A stretch of DNA of 64,000 nucleotides from Peptostreptococcus sp. D1 (GTDB taxonomy: Bacteria > Bacillota > Clostridia > Peptostreptococcales > Peptostreptococcaceae): contig NZ_FONP01000004.1 of assembly GCF_900112955.1 (NCBI RefSeq), positions 62,001-126,000 on the forward strand. The letters are read 5' to 3'. Position 1 is the first letter of the stretch; every line of letters starts with the position of its first letter. Positions 48,149-57,175 of this stretch are shown here, piece after piece. The notes beneath the pieces are model-generated. The model saw only the letters and a list, made by a program, of their open reading frames with translations, did no database searches and was not told where the DNA came from. A program made the translations under genes and the position numbers.

Positions 48149-49984
48149 ATGAGTAGATTATATATTAATACACCAGACACTGCACAATTAGTTGTAGAAG
48201 GTCTATACAAAGATATCGAAAGAAGAATAATAGCAAGTCCCCCTGGAATTTGTCCAGTAGAGGCCTCTATAGCATTTCTAAAGCTTTGTCATGCACAAAC
48301 CTGCGGAAAATGTGTACCCTGTAGAGTCGGTTTAGGTAAATTGCAGCAGCTTATGGAAAACGTTCTAGACAATAGGGCGAGCGAGAAAACACTGGAAATG
48401 ATAGAGCATACGGCTATTTCCATTATCAATTCCGCCGACTGTGCAATAGGAACTGAAGCCGCCCAAATGGTACTATCTGGAGTAATGGGATTCAGAGATG
48501 ACTATATTTCACACATCAAGAAAAACAAATGCTCTATGGATAGAAATATTTCCGTTCCATGTGTCACACTATGTCCAGCAGGAGTTGATATTCCTGGTTA
48601 CATTGCTTTAGTTGGAGAAGGCAGATACGCTGATGCAGTAAGGCTTGTCAGAAAGGATAACCCATTCCCTACAGCTTGTGCATTGGTCTGTGAGCATCCT
48701 TGTGAAGCAAGATGTCGAAGAACTTTTGTTGATGCCCCATTGAATATAAGAGGATTGAAAAAATATGCATCAGATCATGCTGGAGTAGTTCCTCCTCCAC
48801 CTTGTGCTGATAGCACTGGCAAAAAAATTGCCATCGTCGGTGGAGGTCCAAGTGGTTTAAGTGCTGCGTATTATCTATCGCTTATGGGACACAAGGTCGA
48901 AGTATTTGAAGAAAAAGACAAGCTGGGTGGAATGCTTAGATATGGTATACCAAACTACAGACTACCTAGAGAAAGACTCCAGGAAGATATTGATGCAATA
49001 CTTGCCACAGGAGTCGAAGCTCACACCAATGTGGAAATCGGAAAGGATTTAAAAATCGAAAAACTTGCAAATGAGTACGATGCTGTATATATTGCAATCG
49101 GTGCACACGATGACAAAAAACTTGGAATCGAAGGCGAAAATTCAAACGGAGTTGTTTCTGCGGTAGAAATGCTGAAAAAAATCGGCGATGAGGACTATCC
49201 AGATTTGACTGGAAAACGTGTCGTGGTGATAGGCGGTGGTAATGTCGCAATGGATGTCGCTCGTACATCAATCAGATGCAATGCTGAAAAAGTAACGATA
49301 GCATATAGAAGAAGACAGGAAGATATGACATGCTTAGTAGAAGAAATCGAAGGTGCTATAGCAGAGGGCTGCGACCTGCAAACGCTAATGTCTCCTGAAA
49401 GAATAGAATTTGATGAAAACAACAACACTACTGCTCTATGGGTAAAACCACAGATAGTCGGTGAAATGGATTCCGCTGGTAGGCCTAGACCTAGAAATGC
49501 AAATAGTGATTCAGTTCGATTGGAATGTGACCATGTAATAGTAGCTATAGGACAAAATATAGAATCAAAGCACTTTAAGGAATTTGGAATGCCAGTAAAA
49601 AGAGGTATTATAGAAGCCCTTAACTCAAGTGAAATAGAAAACCTTCCAGGTGTATTCGCTGGAGGTGACTGTGTTACTGGCCCAGCTACAGTAATCAAAG
49701 CAATCGGTGCAGGAAAGGTTGCTGCTGCAAATATAGATGAATACCTTGGATACAACCATCTAATAAGTGTTGACATTGACCTTCCACACATTAGATGGGA
49801 TGATAGAAAGCCATGTGCAAGATCAAATATGAAGGAAGTTCCAGTAGACGAAAGAAAATATAACTTTGATGAAATCGAATACGGTCTGACTGCTGACGAG
49901 GCTGCTCAGGAAGCCTCAAGATGCTTGAGATGCGATCATTTCGGATGGGGTAACTTTAGAGGAGGTAGAGCATCAAGATGGTAA
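48149..49984 (+). CDS. NuoF-C/GltD fusion flavoprotein, electron-input subunit of the hydrogenase
   Basis: 611 residues. The N-terminal ~120 residues match only the C-terminal 4Fe-4S bundle of NuoF/HydB (TCGKCVPCRVGLGKL, NSADCAIGT); the FMN- and NADH-binding domain of NuoF is missing. The rest is a GltD/NfnB-like flavoprotein: Cys-rich linker (CVTLCPAG, CEHPCEARCRR), FAD site IAIVGGGPSGLSAAYYL, NAD(P)H site VVVIGGGNVAMDVART with YRRRQEDM. It overlaps hydA by ATGGTAA, so it should form one complex moving electrons between NAD(P)H and the hydrogenase. Confidence 0.88.
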   Translation: MSRLYINTPDTAQLVVEGLYKDIERRIIASPPGICPVEASIAFLKLCHAQTCGKCVPCRVGLGKLQQLMENVLDNRASEKTLEMIEHTAISIINSADCAIGTEAAQMVLSGVMGFRDDYISHIKKNKCSMDRNISVPCVTLCPAGVDIPGYIALVGEGRYADAVRLVRKDNPFPTACALVCEHPCEARCRRTFVDAPLNIRGLKKYASDHAGVVPPPPCADSTGKKIAIVGGGPSGLSAAYYLSLMGHKVEVFEEKDKLGGMLRYGIPNYRLPRERLQEDIDAILATGVEAHTNVEIGKDLKIEKLANEYDAVYIAIGAHDDKKLGIEGENSNGVVSAVEMLKKIGDEDYPDLTGKRVVVIGGGNVAMDVARTSIRCNAEKVTIAYRRRQEDMTCLVEEIEGAIAEGCDLQTLMSPERIEFDENNNTTALWVKPQIVGEMDSAGRPRPRNANSDSVRLECDHVIVAIGQNIESKHFKEFGMPVKRGIIEALNSSEIENLPGVFAGGDCVTGPATVIKAIGAGKVAAANIDEYLGYNHLISVDIDLPHIRWDDRKPCARSNMKEVPVDERKYNFDEIEYGLTADEAAQEASRCLRCDHFGWGNFRGGRASRW

Positions 49985-51750
49985 AAATAACTATAGATAA
50001 TCAACAAATAGAGGTTAAAGAAGGAACTAAAATAATTGATGCTGCTGTTTTGGCTGGAGTTAGAATCCCTAGGCTATGTTTCCTTCGAGATTTAAATGAA
50101 ATCGGCGCATGTAGAATCTGCGTCGTTGAAGTCAAGGGCAAGGAAAAATTATTGACATCATGCAATAACGTTGTAAAAGAAGGTATGGTAATAAGAACAA
50201 ATAGTCCTAAGGTAAGAAACGCCAGAAGGACTAACGTTGAGCTAATACTATCTCAGCATGACTTTAAGTGCGCTACTTGCGTTAGAAGTGGAAATTGCTC
50301 ACTTCAGGAAATTTCAAATGACTTAAATGTATTAAATGTAAATTTCGACATAGACTTTGAACAGAGAAGCTGGAATCCAGACTTCCCTCTTCAAAAAGAC
50401 TTTTCAAAATGTATAAAGTGTATGAGATGCATCCAAGTATGTGACAAGATACAGAGTTTAAATATATGGGATATCGTGAACAGCGGATATCGTACAACTG
50501 TGGATGTTTCTTGGAATAGAAATATAGAGCAAGCTGATTGTTCTTTATGTGGACAATGTATCACACACTGTCCAGTCGGTGCATTGATGGTTAAAAATGA
50601 CATAGACAAAGTATACAAGGCATTAGAAGATCCAGATCTGATAACCGTCGTTCAGGTAGCACCTGCTGTAAGAACTGCATGGGCAGAATATTTGAATGTG
50701 GATGACATTCATGCAACTACCGGGTTGATGGTAGCATCTCTAAAAAGGATAGGTTTCGACTATGTTTTTGACACTAATTTCAGTGCGGATCTTACTATAA
50801 TGGAGGAAGGTACTGAATTCTTGGAATTGTACTCTAAAGGAAACATGAAGTATCCTCTATTCACATCATGTTGCCCTGGTTGGGTAAGATTTATGAAATC
50901 TCAGTACCCAGATATGGTTAAATATCTTTCCACATCAAAATCTCCACAGCAGATGTTTGGTGTCGTAGCAAAATCATATTATGCTGACATATTAGGTGTA
51001 AATCCAAATAAAATCTTCTGTGTTTCTATAATGCCGTGTTCGGCGAAGAAGCATGAAGCTGGAATCCCTTCAATAAATGATTCACAAGCAGATAGAGATG
51101 TTGATGTCGTTATAACAACTAGAGAATTAGAAAAAATGATCAAGGCCGAAAATTTAGATTTTACAATGCTAAAGGAAGAATCATTTGATACTCCACTTGG
51201 AATAGGAAGTGGTGCCGGTGCAATATTTGGAGTTACTGGTGGAGTTATGGAAGCAGCACTAAGATCGGCATATTACCTAGTGACTGGAAAAAACCCAGAT
51301 CCCGATTCGTTTAAATCGGTGAGGGGTTCTCAAGGCTGGAAGGAGTCGAAATTTAACATAGATGGAAGCCAGATAAATGTGGCAGTTGTCAGTGGTCTTG
51401 GAAATGCAAGAAAACTTATGGATAATATAATTAAAGGTGAGGTAAAATATGACTTTGTAGAAGTGATGGCATGTCCCGGTGGATGCTCGGGTGGTGGTGG
51501 ACAGCCTATTAGAGAAGGTATGGAACTAGCTAGCACTAGAGGAGAGAAATTATATGATATTGATAGATCAATGTATTTGAGATATTCACACGAAAATCCA
51601 TCAATTAAAAAACTGTACGATGACTATCTAGAAAAACCAAGCTCTCATTTGGCTCACAAGCTTCTTCATACTGATCATGAATCATGGGATACTCCTCTTT
51701 CACCATTTATTACGATGGTGCAGGATGAAAATTTCTTTGACGAATATTAG
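49978..51750 (+). CDS. hydA: [FeFe] hydrogenase catalytic subunit
   Basis: 590 residues. Clusters in order: 2Fe-2S (Cys34, 45, 48, 62), His-ligated 4Fe-4S (His94, Cys98, 101, 107), two 4Fe-4S (CIKCMRCIQVC and CSLCGQCITHC), then the H-cluster motifs TSCCPGW (296-302), MPCSAKKHE (352-360) and VMACPGGCSGGGGQP (496-510). A small-subunit-like C-terminal domain is fused. Maturation genes hydE, hydF and hydG are not in this window. Followed by a strong terminator. Confidence 0.95.
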   Translation: MVKITIDNQQIEVKEGTKIIDAAVLAGVRIPRLCFLRDLNEIGACRICVVEVKGKEKLLTSCNNVVKEGMVIRTNSPKVRNARRTNVELILSQHDFKCATCVRSGNCSLQEISNDLNVLNVNFDIDFEQRSWNPDFPLQKDFSKCIKCMRCIQVCDKIQSLNIWDIVNSGYRTTVDVSWNRNIEQADCSLCGQCITHCPVGALMVKNDIDKVYKALEDPDLITVVQVAPAVRTAWAEYLNVDDIHATTGLMVASLKRIGFDYVFDTNFSADLTIMEEGTEFLELYSKGNMKYPLFTSCCPGWVRFMKSQYPDMVKYLSTSKSPQQMFGVVAKSYYADILGVNPNKIFCVSIMPCSAKKHEAGIPSINDSQADRDVDVVITTRELEKMIKAENLDFTMLKEESFDTPLGIGSGAGAIFGVTGGVMEAALRSAYYLVTGKNPDPDSFKSVRGSQGWKESKFNIDGSQINVAVVSGLGNARKLMDNIIKGEVKYDFVEVMACPGGCSGGGGQPIREGMELASTRGEKLYDIDRSMYLRYSHENPSIKKLYDDYLEKPSSHLAHKLLHTDHESWDTPLSPFITMVQDENFFDEY

Positions 51751-51771
51751 TTTGGAATATTAAAATAATAG

Positions 51772-51824
51772 ATATGCTCTGTAAAGGTAGATTTAATTTT
51801 ATTTCTTTACAGAGCATATACTAT
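51772..51824 (+). terminator. Strong terminator shared by hydA and the RNase G gene
   Basis: ATATGCTCTGTAAAG pairs perfectly with CTTTACAGAGCATAT around an 18-nt loop; ACTATTATTTTTCG follows on the plus strand. It separates the convergent hydA and rng transcripts. Confidence 0.87.
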
Positions 51825-51862
51825 TATTTTTCGACACTATGACAGAATGAGGAAAAAATGCG

Positions 51863-53362
51863 CTATTTGATATCGAAATTTGATATTTTATATAATTTTT
51901 TTACTTTTATTTCCATATTATATTTTTTTTTCAAAGTATCCAATACATGTGATTTTCTTGTCAGCAAGCCATCATTGAATATCAGCTCATGATGCAATTC
52001 TTTACCCATTGTACCAAATATTTCAATACATTCTTCTAGTGATTCCACTTCACCTATTGAATATATATTCAAGATATTTTTGTTTAAATGGTATTTTGTG
52101 TATATGAGAAGCCGCTCTAGTCCATCGAGCAAGGAATCATCCGATTTCGTGTCAGAAATGCCATCCTTTAGATAGTAGTTCTCAAATGAATCATTTTTTC
52201 TCATTCTTGAAATTTCTAATAGACCCAGCTTCGTAAATCCATGAATTTTACTTTTTCTATCGTCACATCCAAAGCTTCTATTCATTTCATCAATAATTTT
52301 TTCTTTATCTTCCTCTTTTTTCATATCGATAAAATCTACCAAAATTATTCCAGAAATATCCCTTACCATAATTTGATTGGAAATTTCAGATGCTGCAGAT
52401 AAATTTATATTTAATATTGTGTTTTCGTAGTCTCCACTTCCTATATTTCTACCTGAGTTCACATCTACAACAGTCATTGCCTCAGTCTTATCAATCACAA
52501 TATATGCTCCCTTGTCCAACCAAATCCTTCTAGATTTGTATTTTTTCAGCATCCTATTAATACCATACGATTCAAAAACATCATCTCCAGATACCTTGAC
52601 AATTTTTGTAAGCTTTTCTATACCGCTTCTTTTCACAATTTTTTTGATAGCCTCCAGAAAAACTCCGTCTTCATCAAAATCATCCTCAAACGAGCAAACA
52701 ATTTTCTCTACATTATCACCAAAATTTAACTCAATATACCTAATTATATCTCCTCCACTACTAAATATGCACTCAGGCTCAAATTTCTGTTCATATAATC
52801 GACAAATATCACTGTAATCCTTACATACTTTTTCAATGTCTTTTTTTAGGCTATCCTTTTCTAAAGCAACAGAATCTGTTCTGATAATAAATCCATTTTT
52901 TACATTCATCTCAGAAATTATCTCTTCAACAATGCTTCTCAATCTATTTCTCTCTTGAAAAGATTTTATCTTGCTCGAAAAGAGTATTTTTTCGCTATTT
53001 GACAGCAAAACAACGTATTTTCCTTGAATGCTTATATCTGTGGTAAATTTTGCCCTTTTTACACCTTTTTCCTCTTTAATCAACTGAACCATCACATTAT
53101 CACCTATATTCAGAGAACTATTAGGATATAACGCACCCAGCTTATTTAAATTTTCTAGCTTCAAAAATCCATTATTTTCATCGCCATAATCAATAAATAC
53201 GGCGTCCATAGAGGGTATTTTTTTCACTATTTTTGCTCTATAAATATTGTTTATTCTGTTGTTTGAAAAATTGCTTTCAATAATTATTCTCTCAAACTTG
53301 CCACTATCTATTACAGCAAGCTTCTTTGCATTTACAAAATTTTCAATAATAAATTGCTTCAT
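51863..53362 (-). CDS. rng: RNase E/G-family ribonuclease lacking the zinc-link
   Basis: 499 residues: S1-like domain (about 38-110; VFIDYGDENNGFLKL) and the RNase E/G catalytic core with metal Asp residues in TVVDVNSGRN (Asp300) and GIILVDFIDM (Asp343), then GLLEISRMRKND. The CPxC zinc-link cysteines that normally follow this last motif and join subunits are absent. Probably still an endonuclease in mRNA/rRNA processing, but with altered assembly. Located after the two radical-SAM-associated genes. Confidence 0.88.
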   Translation of the reverse strand: MKQFIIENFVNAKKLAVIDSGKFERIIIESNFSNNRINNIYRAKIVKKIPSMDAVFIDYGDENNGFLKLENLNKLGALYPNSSLNIGDNVMVQLIKEEKGVKRAKFTTDISIQGKYVVLLSNSEKILFSSKIKSFQERNRLRSIVEEIISEMNVKNGFIIRTDSVALEKDSLKKDIEKVCKDYSDICRLYEQKFEPECIFSSGGDIIRYIELNFGDNVEKIVCSFEDDFDEDGVFLEAIKKIVKRSGIEKLTKIVKVSGDDVFESYGINRMLKKYKSRRIWLDKGAYIVIDKTEAMTVVDVNSGRNIGSGDYENTILNINLSAASEISNQIMVRDISGIILVDFIDMKKEEDKEKIIDEMNRSFGCDDRKSKIHGFTKLGLLEISRMRKNDSFENYYLKDGISDTKSDDSLLDGLERLLIYTKYHLNKNILNIYSIGEVESLEECIEIFGTMGKELHHELIFNDGLLTRKSHVLDTLKKKYNMEIKVKKLYKISNFDIK

Positions 53363-53376
53363 AACACACCTAATTT

Positions 53377-54075
53377 CTATATTGGGCTTACCAGTTCACC
53401 TTGCTCGACAAAATACAAATCATTTCTGATAACATCGACCTCCAAAGGATCGATCGAAACTTCCAATAACTCAATTAGCTTAGGCAAAAATACGTTTGTA
53501 TTTAAATTTTTTATCGAGCCTGTTGAGATTATTGAATTTATTGTTATTTTATCATCCTCAACAGATTTTACTTCCAAGCTTTTTATCATAGGTATAATAT
53601 CCATTTCGACCAATTTTCCTTTTTTATTCATCCTCGTAATATTCAACGTCTCTAATGACAGTATTTTATCAATTTTATCACTTACTTCAGACCTTGTAAA
53701 ATGTTCAAGGTTTTCAATAACAAAATCATAATTTCCATATTCAATATTTCCTGCCAGAGATTTTACACCAGTCTGTATCTCAATACATTTGATAAAAGAC
53801 ATCCCTTCTGGTAACTGGCTGTTTATCTTTTCCGCCAATAATTCTGGAGATAGATTATTCTCTATTTCAATATCCACATATTCTCCATAGCTTTCAACAC
53901 CCAAAGCAAGTGCATTACCATAGCTCATCTTGGGATGAGGATTAAACCCCTGTGAGTATGATAGTCTAACATCTGCTCTTCTGAATACCCTTTGAAATAG
54001 ACGTTGAACGTCTAGGTGGGAAATGTATTTCATATCACCCAGCTTTGTAAATTTAATTCTCATTATTTTAGACAT
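53377..54075 (-). CDS. TIGR03936-family radical SAM-associated protein (DUF2344)
   Basis: 232 residues. MRIKFTKLGDMKYISHLDVQRLFQRVFRRA and SYSQGFNPHPKMSYG are diagnostic of this family. It is almost always next to, or fused with, the TIGR03960 radical SAM protein, as here. Its ATG overlaps the upstream stop (TAATG). Function not established; tRNA or rRNA modification has been suggested. A GTG two codons earlier is a less well spaced start. Confidence 0.88.
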   Translation of the reverse strand: MSKIMRIKFTKLGDMKYISHLDVQRLFQRVFRRADVRLSYSQGFNPHPKMSYGNALALGVESYGEYVDIEIENNLSPELLAEKINSQLPEGMSFIKCIEIQTGVKSLAGNIEYGNYDFVIENLEHFTRSEVSDKIDKILSLETLNITRMNKKGKLVEMDIIPMIKSLEVKSVEDDKITINSIISTGSIKNLNTNVFLPKLIELLEVSIDPLEVDVIRNDLYFVEQGELVSPI

Positions 54076-55967
54076 TAACACAATCCCCTTCCAATATCAT
54101 TAACATTGACCCCACATCCCTTACATCCCCATCTGCAATCCTCAGTCAATTCATTATTCTTCGCCTTCTCGTTTTCTCTGATCAAGAATGCCTTTGTTAC
54201 CCCTACATCGATATGATCCCATGGCAATATTTCTTCATAGCTTCTCTCCCTATGAGCGTAAAAGCTAGGATCCAAACCACAAGCTTCAAAGCATCTCATC
54301 CATCTATCAAAATCAAAATGCTCTGACCAGCCGTCAAATTTAGAACCGTTATTAAAGGCTTCCAATAGCACCTTTCCGAGTTTTCTATCCCCTCTGGAGA
54401 AAATAGCTTCCATCAAGCTAGATTTCGATTCGTGATAGTTATATTTTATATTGCCGTTTCTCAAGATTCCGACAAGATATTTTTGTTTTTCTCTTATTTC
54501 ATCCTGAGTATTTTGTCCATGCCATTGAAACGGTGTAAAGGCTTTTGGCACAAAGGTTGAAGTCGATACAGTTACTCCAAATTTATTTCTCAATTTACCA
54601 CCATTTATATCTCTGTAAATATCAATAACCTCATAAGCCAAATCTCTAATTCCATCCAAATCCTCATAGTTTTCAGTAGGTAATCCAATCATAAAGTACA
54701 GCTTCACACTGTTCCATCCCATCTGGAAAGCCTTGCTAACAGCATTTCTCAAATTCTCCTCAGTAACACCTTTGTTGATTACATCTCTCATTCTCTGAGA
54801 GCCTGCTTCTGGAGCAAAAGTTAAGCCAGTTTTTCTTACCTGCTGAATCTTTTCAGCAATTTCCATCGAGAAATTATCAAGTCTCAATGATGGTAAAGAT
54901 ACACCTATATTCTGAGATGCATATTCATCAACCAAAAAATCTGTTATTTCTTCAATATGACTATAATCACTCGTACTCAAGGAAGATAATGAAATTTCAT
55001 CATACCCAGTATTTTTTATCATATTATCGACTATCCCCTTCAATCTCTCAACAGTTTTCTCTCTAATTGGCCTATATATCATCCCAGCCTGACAAAATCT
55101 ACAGCCTCTAGTACATCCTCTAAACAATTCCAAAACAATTCTATCATGAATAGTTTCTACAAAAGGGACAATAATTTTCTCCGGATACTCAATTGCATCC
55201 ATATCAGTTATTATTCTCTTTCTAGGATTTTTAGGCGCCTTTTCATTTATCACCCTCAATTCAGAAATAGTTCCATCTTGGTTATATTCAAATTCATAAA
55301 ACGAAGGTATATAAACACCATCAATTTCTGATACCAGCTCTAAAAAATCTCTTTTCGTCTTCCCATTGTTGTATGGGTCCGTTTTCATCCAATCAATATA
55401 TGCTCTAACGACTTCCCTATTCAATTGTTCACCCTCACCCAATAGTGCTATATCTACAAAGTCAGCCATAGGTTCAACATTATACGCACACGAGCCACCA
55501 ACCATAACCAGAGGACATTTTTCATCTCTGTCTTTTGAAAGTAGTGGAATATTTGCCAAATCAAGCATATTTAAAATATTTGTATAGCATAGCTCATACT
55601 GTAGAGAGAATACCACAAAATCAAAATTAGTAATTGACTCCCTCGATTCAAGTGCAAATAAAGGAATATTGTTTTCTCTCATCTTTTCTTCCATATCTAC
55701 TGACGGAGCATATACTCTTTCACAATACACGTCTTCATCTTGATTCAACGAATTATACAAAATATGAGACCCAAGATGACTCATTCCCACTTCATACACA
55801 TCTGGAAAACAATGAGCATATCTTATCAAATTTTCATCATTCGTATCTTTGTGAATTGTATTTGTTTCATTTCCCAAATATCTCGCTGGTTTTTCTACTT
55901 TTTTTAGAATCTTTCCGAGATCTACTTTAGCAATCTCTTTATTCAATCTTTTATTTATTTTATTCAC
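54075..55967 (-). CDS. TIGR03960-family B12-binding-like radical SAM protein
   Basis: 630 residues: an N-terminal cobalamin-binding-like Rossmann region (AHCFPDVYEVGMSHLGSHIL), the radical SAM core with CTRGCRFCQAGM (three Fe-S cysteines), and a C-terminal part ending in a Cys pattern (DCRWGCKGCGVN) for a possible second cluster. Start codon is GTG with AAAGG upstream. Substrate unknown. Pairs with the DUF2344 protein downstream. Confidence 0.9.
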   Translation of the reverse strand: MNKINKRLNKEIAKVDLGKILKKVEKPARYLGNETNTIHKDTNDENLIRYAHCFPDVYEVGMSHLGSHILYNSLNQDEDVYCERVYAPSVDMEEKMRENNIPLFALESRESITNFDFVVFSLQYELCYTNILNMLDLANIPLLSKDRDEKCPLVMVGGSCAYNVEPMADFVDIALLGEGEQLNREVVRAYIDWMKTDPYNNGKTKRDFLELVSEIDGVYIPSFYEFEYNQDGTISELRVINEKAPKNPRKRIITDMDAIEYPEKIIVPFVETIHDRIVLELFRGCTRGCRFCQAGMIYRPIREKTVERLKGIVDNMIKNTGYDEISLSSLSTSDYSHIEEITDFLVDEYASQNIGVSLPSLRLDNFSMEIAEKIQQVRKTGLTFAPEAGSQRMRDVINKGVTEENLRNAVSKAFQMGWNSVKLYFMIGLPTENYEDLDGIRDLAYEVIDIYRDINGGKLRNKFGVTVSTSTFVPKAFTPFQWHGQNTQDEIREKQKYLVGILRNGNIKYNYHESKSSLMEAIFSRGDRKLGKVLLEAFNNGSKFDGWSEHFDFDRWMRCFEACGLDPSFYAHRERSYEEILPWDHIDVGVTKAFLIRENEKAKNNELTEDCRWGCKGCGVNVNDIGRGLC

Positions 55968-56008
55968 TACTATAAACCTTTCTAAATAACCTATATAGAC
56001 AAAAGAGG

Positions 56009-57130
56009 TTAGGAGTAAATTCCCAACCTTCTTCTCCTCAAATATACATTTAAAACAATGCCAATGTTTGCAAGTGACGTTATAATCGAGCTACCGCCAT
56101 AGCTTACAAATGGAAGTGTCACACCCGTCACTGGCATTAAACCAACAGTCATACCTATATTCTGTATAGTCTGGTATGTAAACATTCCTGTAATACCAAC
56201 CACAATAAAAGTGCCATAGGTATTTTTCGATTTTTTTGCTATCATCAGCAATCTCGTAATCATAAGCACAAACATCAGAATTACAAATAGCATTCCTATT
56301 AATCCCAGCTCCTCGCCAATAACAGCAAAGATAAAATCCGAATCTCTAACTGGTAGAAAGTTTTCCTGATTTTGAGAACCCAAATAAAGACCCTTACCAA
56401 AAAGACCTCCAGACCCTATTGCTATCATCGACTGCAAAACTTGATAGTTTGTGCTAGCCTGTGGATTGAACAAATTCAAAATTCTCACCTTTTGATGAGG
56501 AGCCATAAAAAGATACATAATCGGTGTGAGTATCGCCGCTCCAATTATGATATTTCTTATTATTTTTTTATTCAATCCAGCAGTATACAGCATGAAGAAT
56601 ATTATGCACATAAACACTACAGCAGTTCCCAAATCAGGTTGTGCCAACAGCAATCCAATGAATGGAAGCACATATACGAACAATTTTCCCAAAACCTTTA
56701 CATTTCCAATATTATCCTTATTGTTGTCAATAATTTTTGCATAGCTAAGGATAAAAGTAAATTTTACAATCTCAGAGGTCTGAAGATTGAAATTACCGAT
56801 TTTTATCCATGATTTTGCACCAAATTGTACATCTCCGACTCCTGGTACCAACAACACCACCAATAGTAAAAAACTGACAATGTACAACTCTTTGTAATGC
56901 TTTCCAATACTATCATAGTCAAATATCAACAAAATTACGATTACAATGGTACCTATACAAAAAGCCAACACCTGTTTATAAATCTGTGAAAAATCACCTG
57001 TAACATTCGCATGAGTAGCACTGCTAAGAACCACCAATCCGAACAAAAAAATTGTAAATACAATAGCTATAAGCTTCCAGTCGAGGCTTTTTACTATTCT
57101 TATTTTTCTCTTATAATCAATTTTTTTCAT
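56009..57130 (-). CDS. rodA: RodA peptidoglycan glycosyltransferase (SEDS)
   Basis: 373-residue SEDS protein with ten membrane helices; catalytic region GKGLYLGSQNQENFLPVRDSDFIFAVIGEE contains the conserved Asp, and ALMTGVTLPFVSYGG-type end is present as GVTLPFVSYGGSS. Polymerises glycan strands in elongation with PBP2. It follows the PBP2 gene by about 45 nt. FtsW and SpoVE are close paralogues, but the mre-PBP2 context supports RodA. Confidence 0.93.
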   Translation of the reverse strand: MKKIDYKRKIRIVKSLDWKLIAIVFTIFLFGLVVLSSATHANVTGDFSQIYKQVLAFCIGTIVIVILLIFDYDSIGKHYKELYIVSFLLLVVLLVPGVGDVQFGAKSWIKIGNFNLQTSEIVKFTFILSYAKIIDNNKDNIGNVKVLGKLFVYVLPFIGLLLAQPDLGTAVVFMCIIFFMLYTAGLNKKIIRNIIIGAAILTPIMYLFMAPHQKVRILNLFNPQASTNYQVLQSMIAIGSGGLFGKGLYLGSQNQENFLPVRDSDFIFAVIGEELGLIGMLFVILMFVLMITRLLMIAKKSKNTYGTFIVVGITGMFTYQTIQNIGMTVGLMPVTGVTLPFVSYGGSSIITSLANIGIVLNVYLRRRRLGIYS

Positions 57131-57175
57131 CTAACTGCCTACTTCCCATATATTTGTAAAAAATCCGCCAGAATC

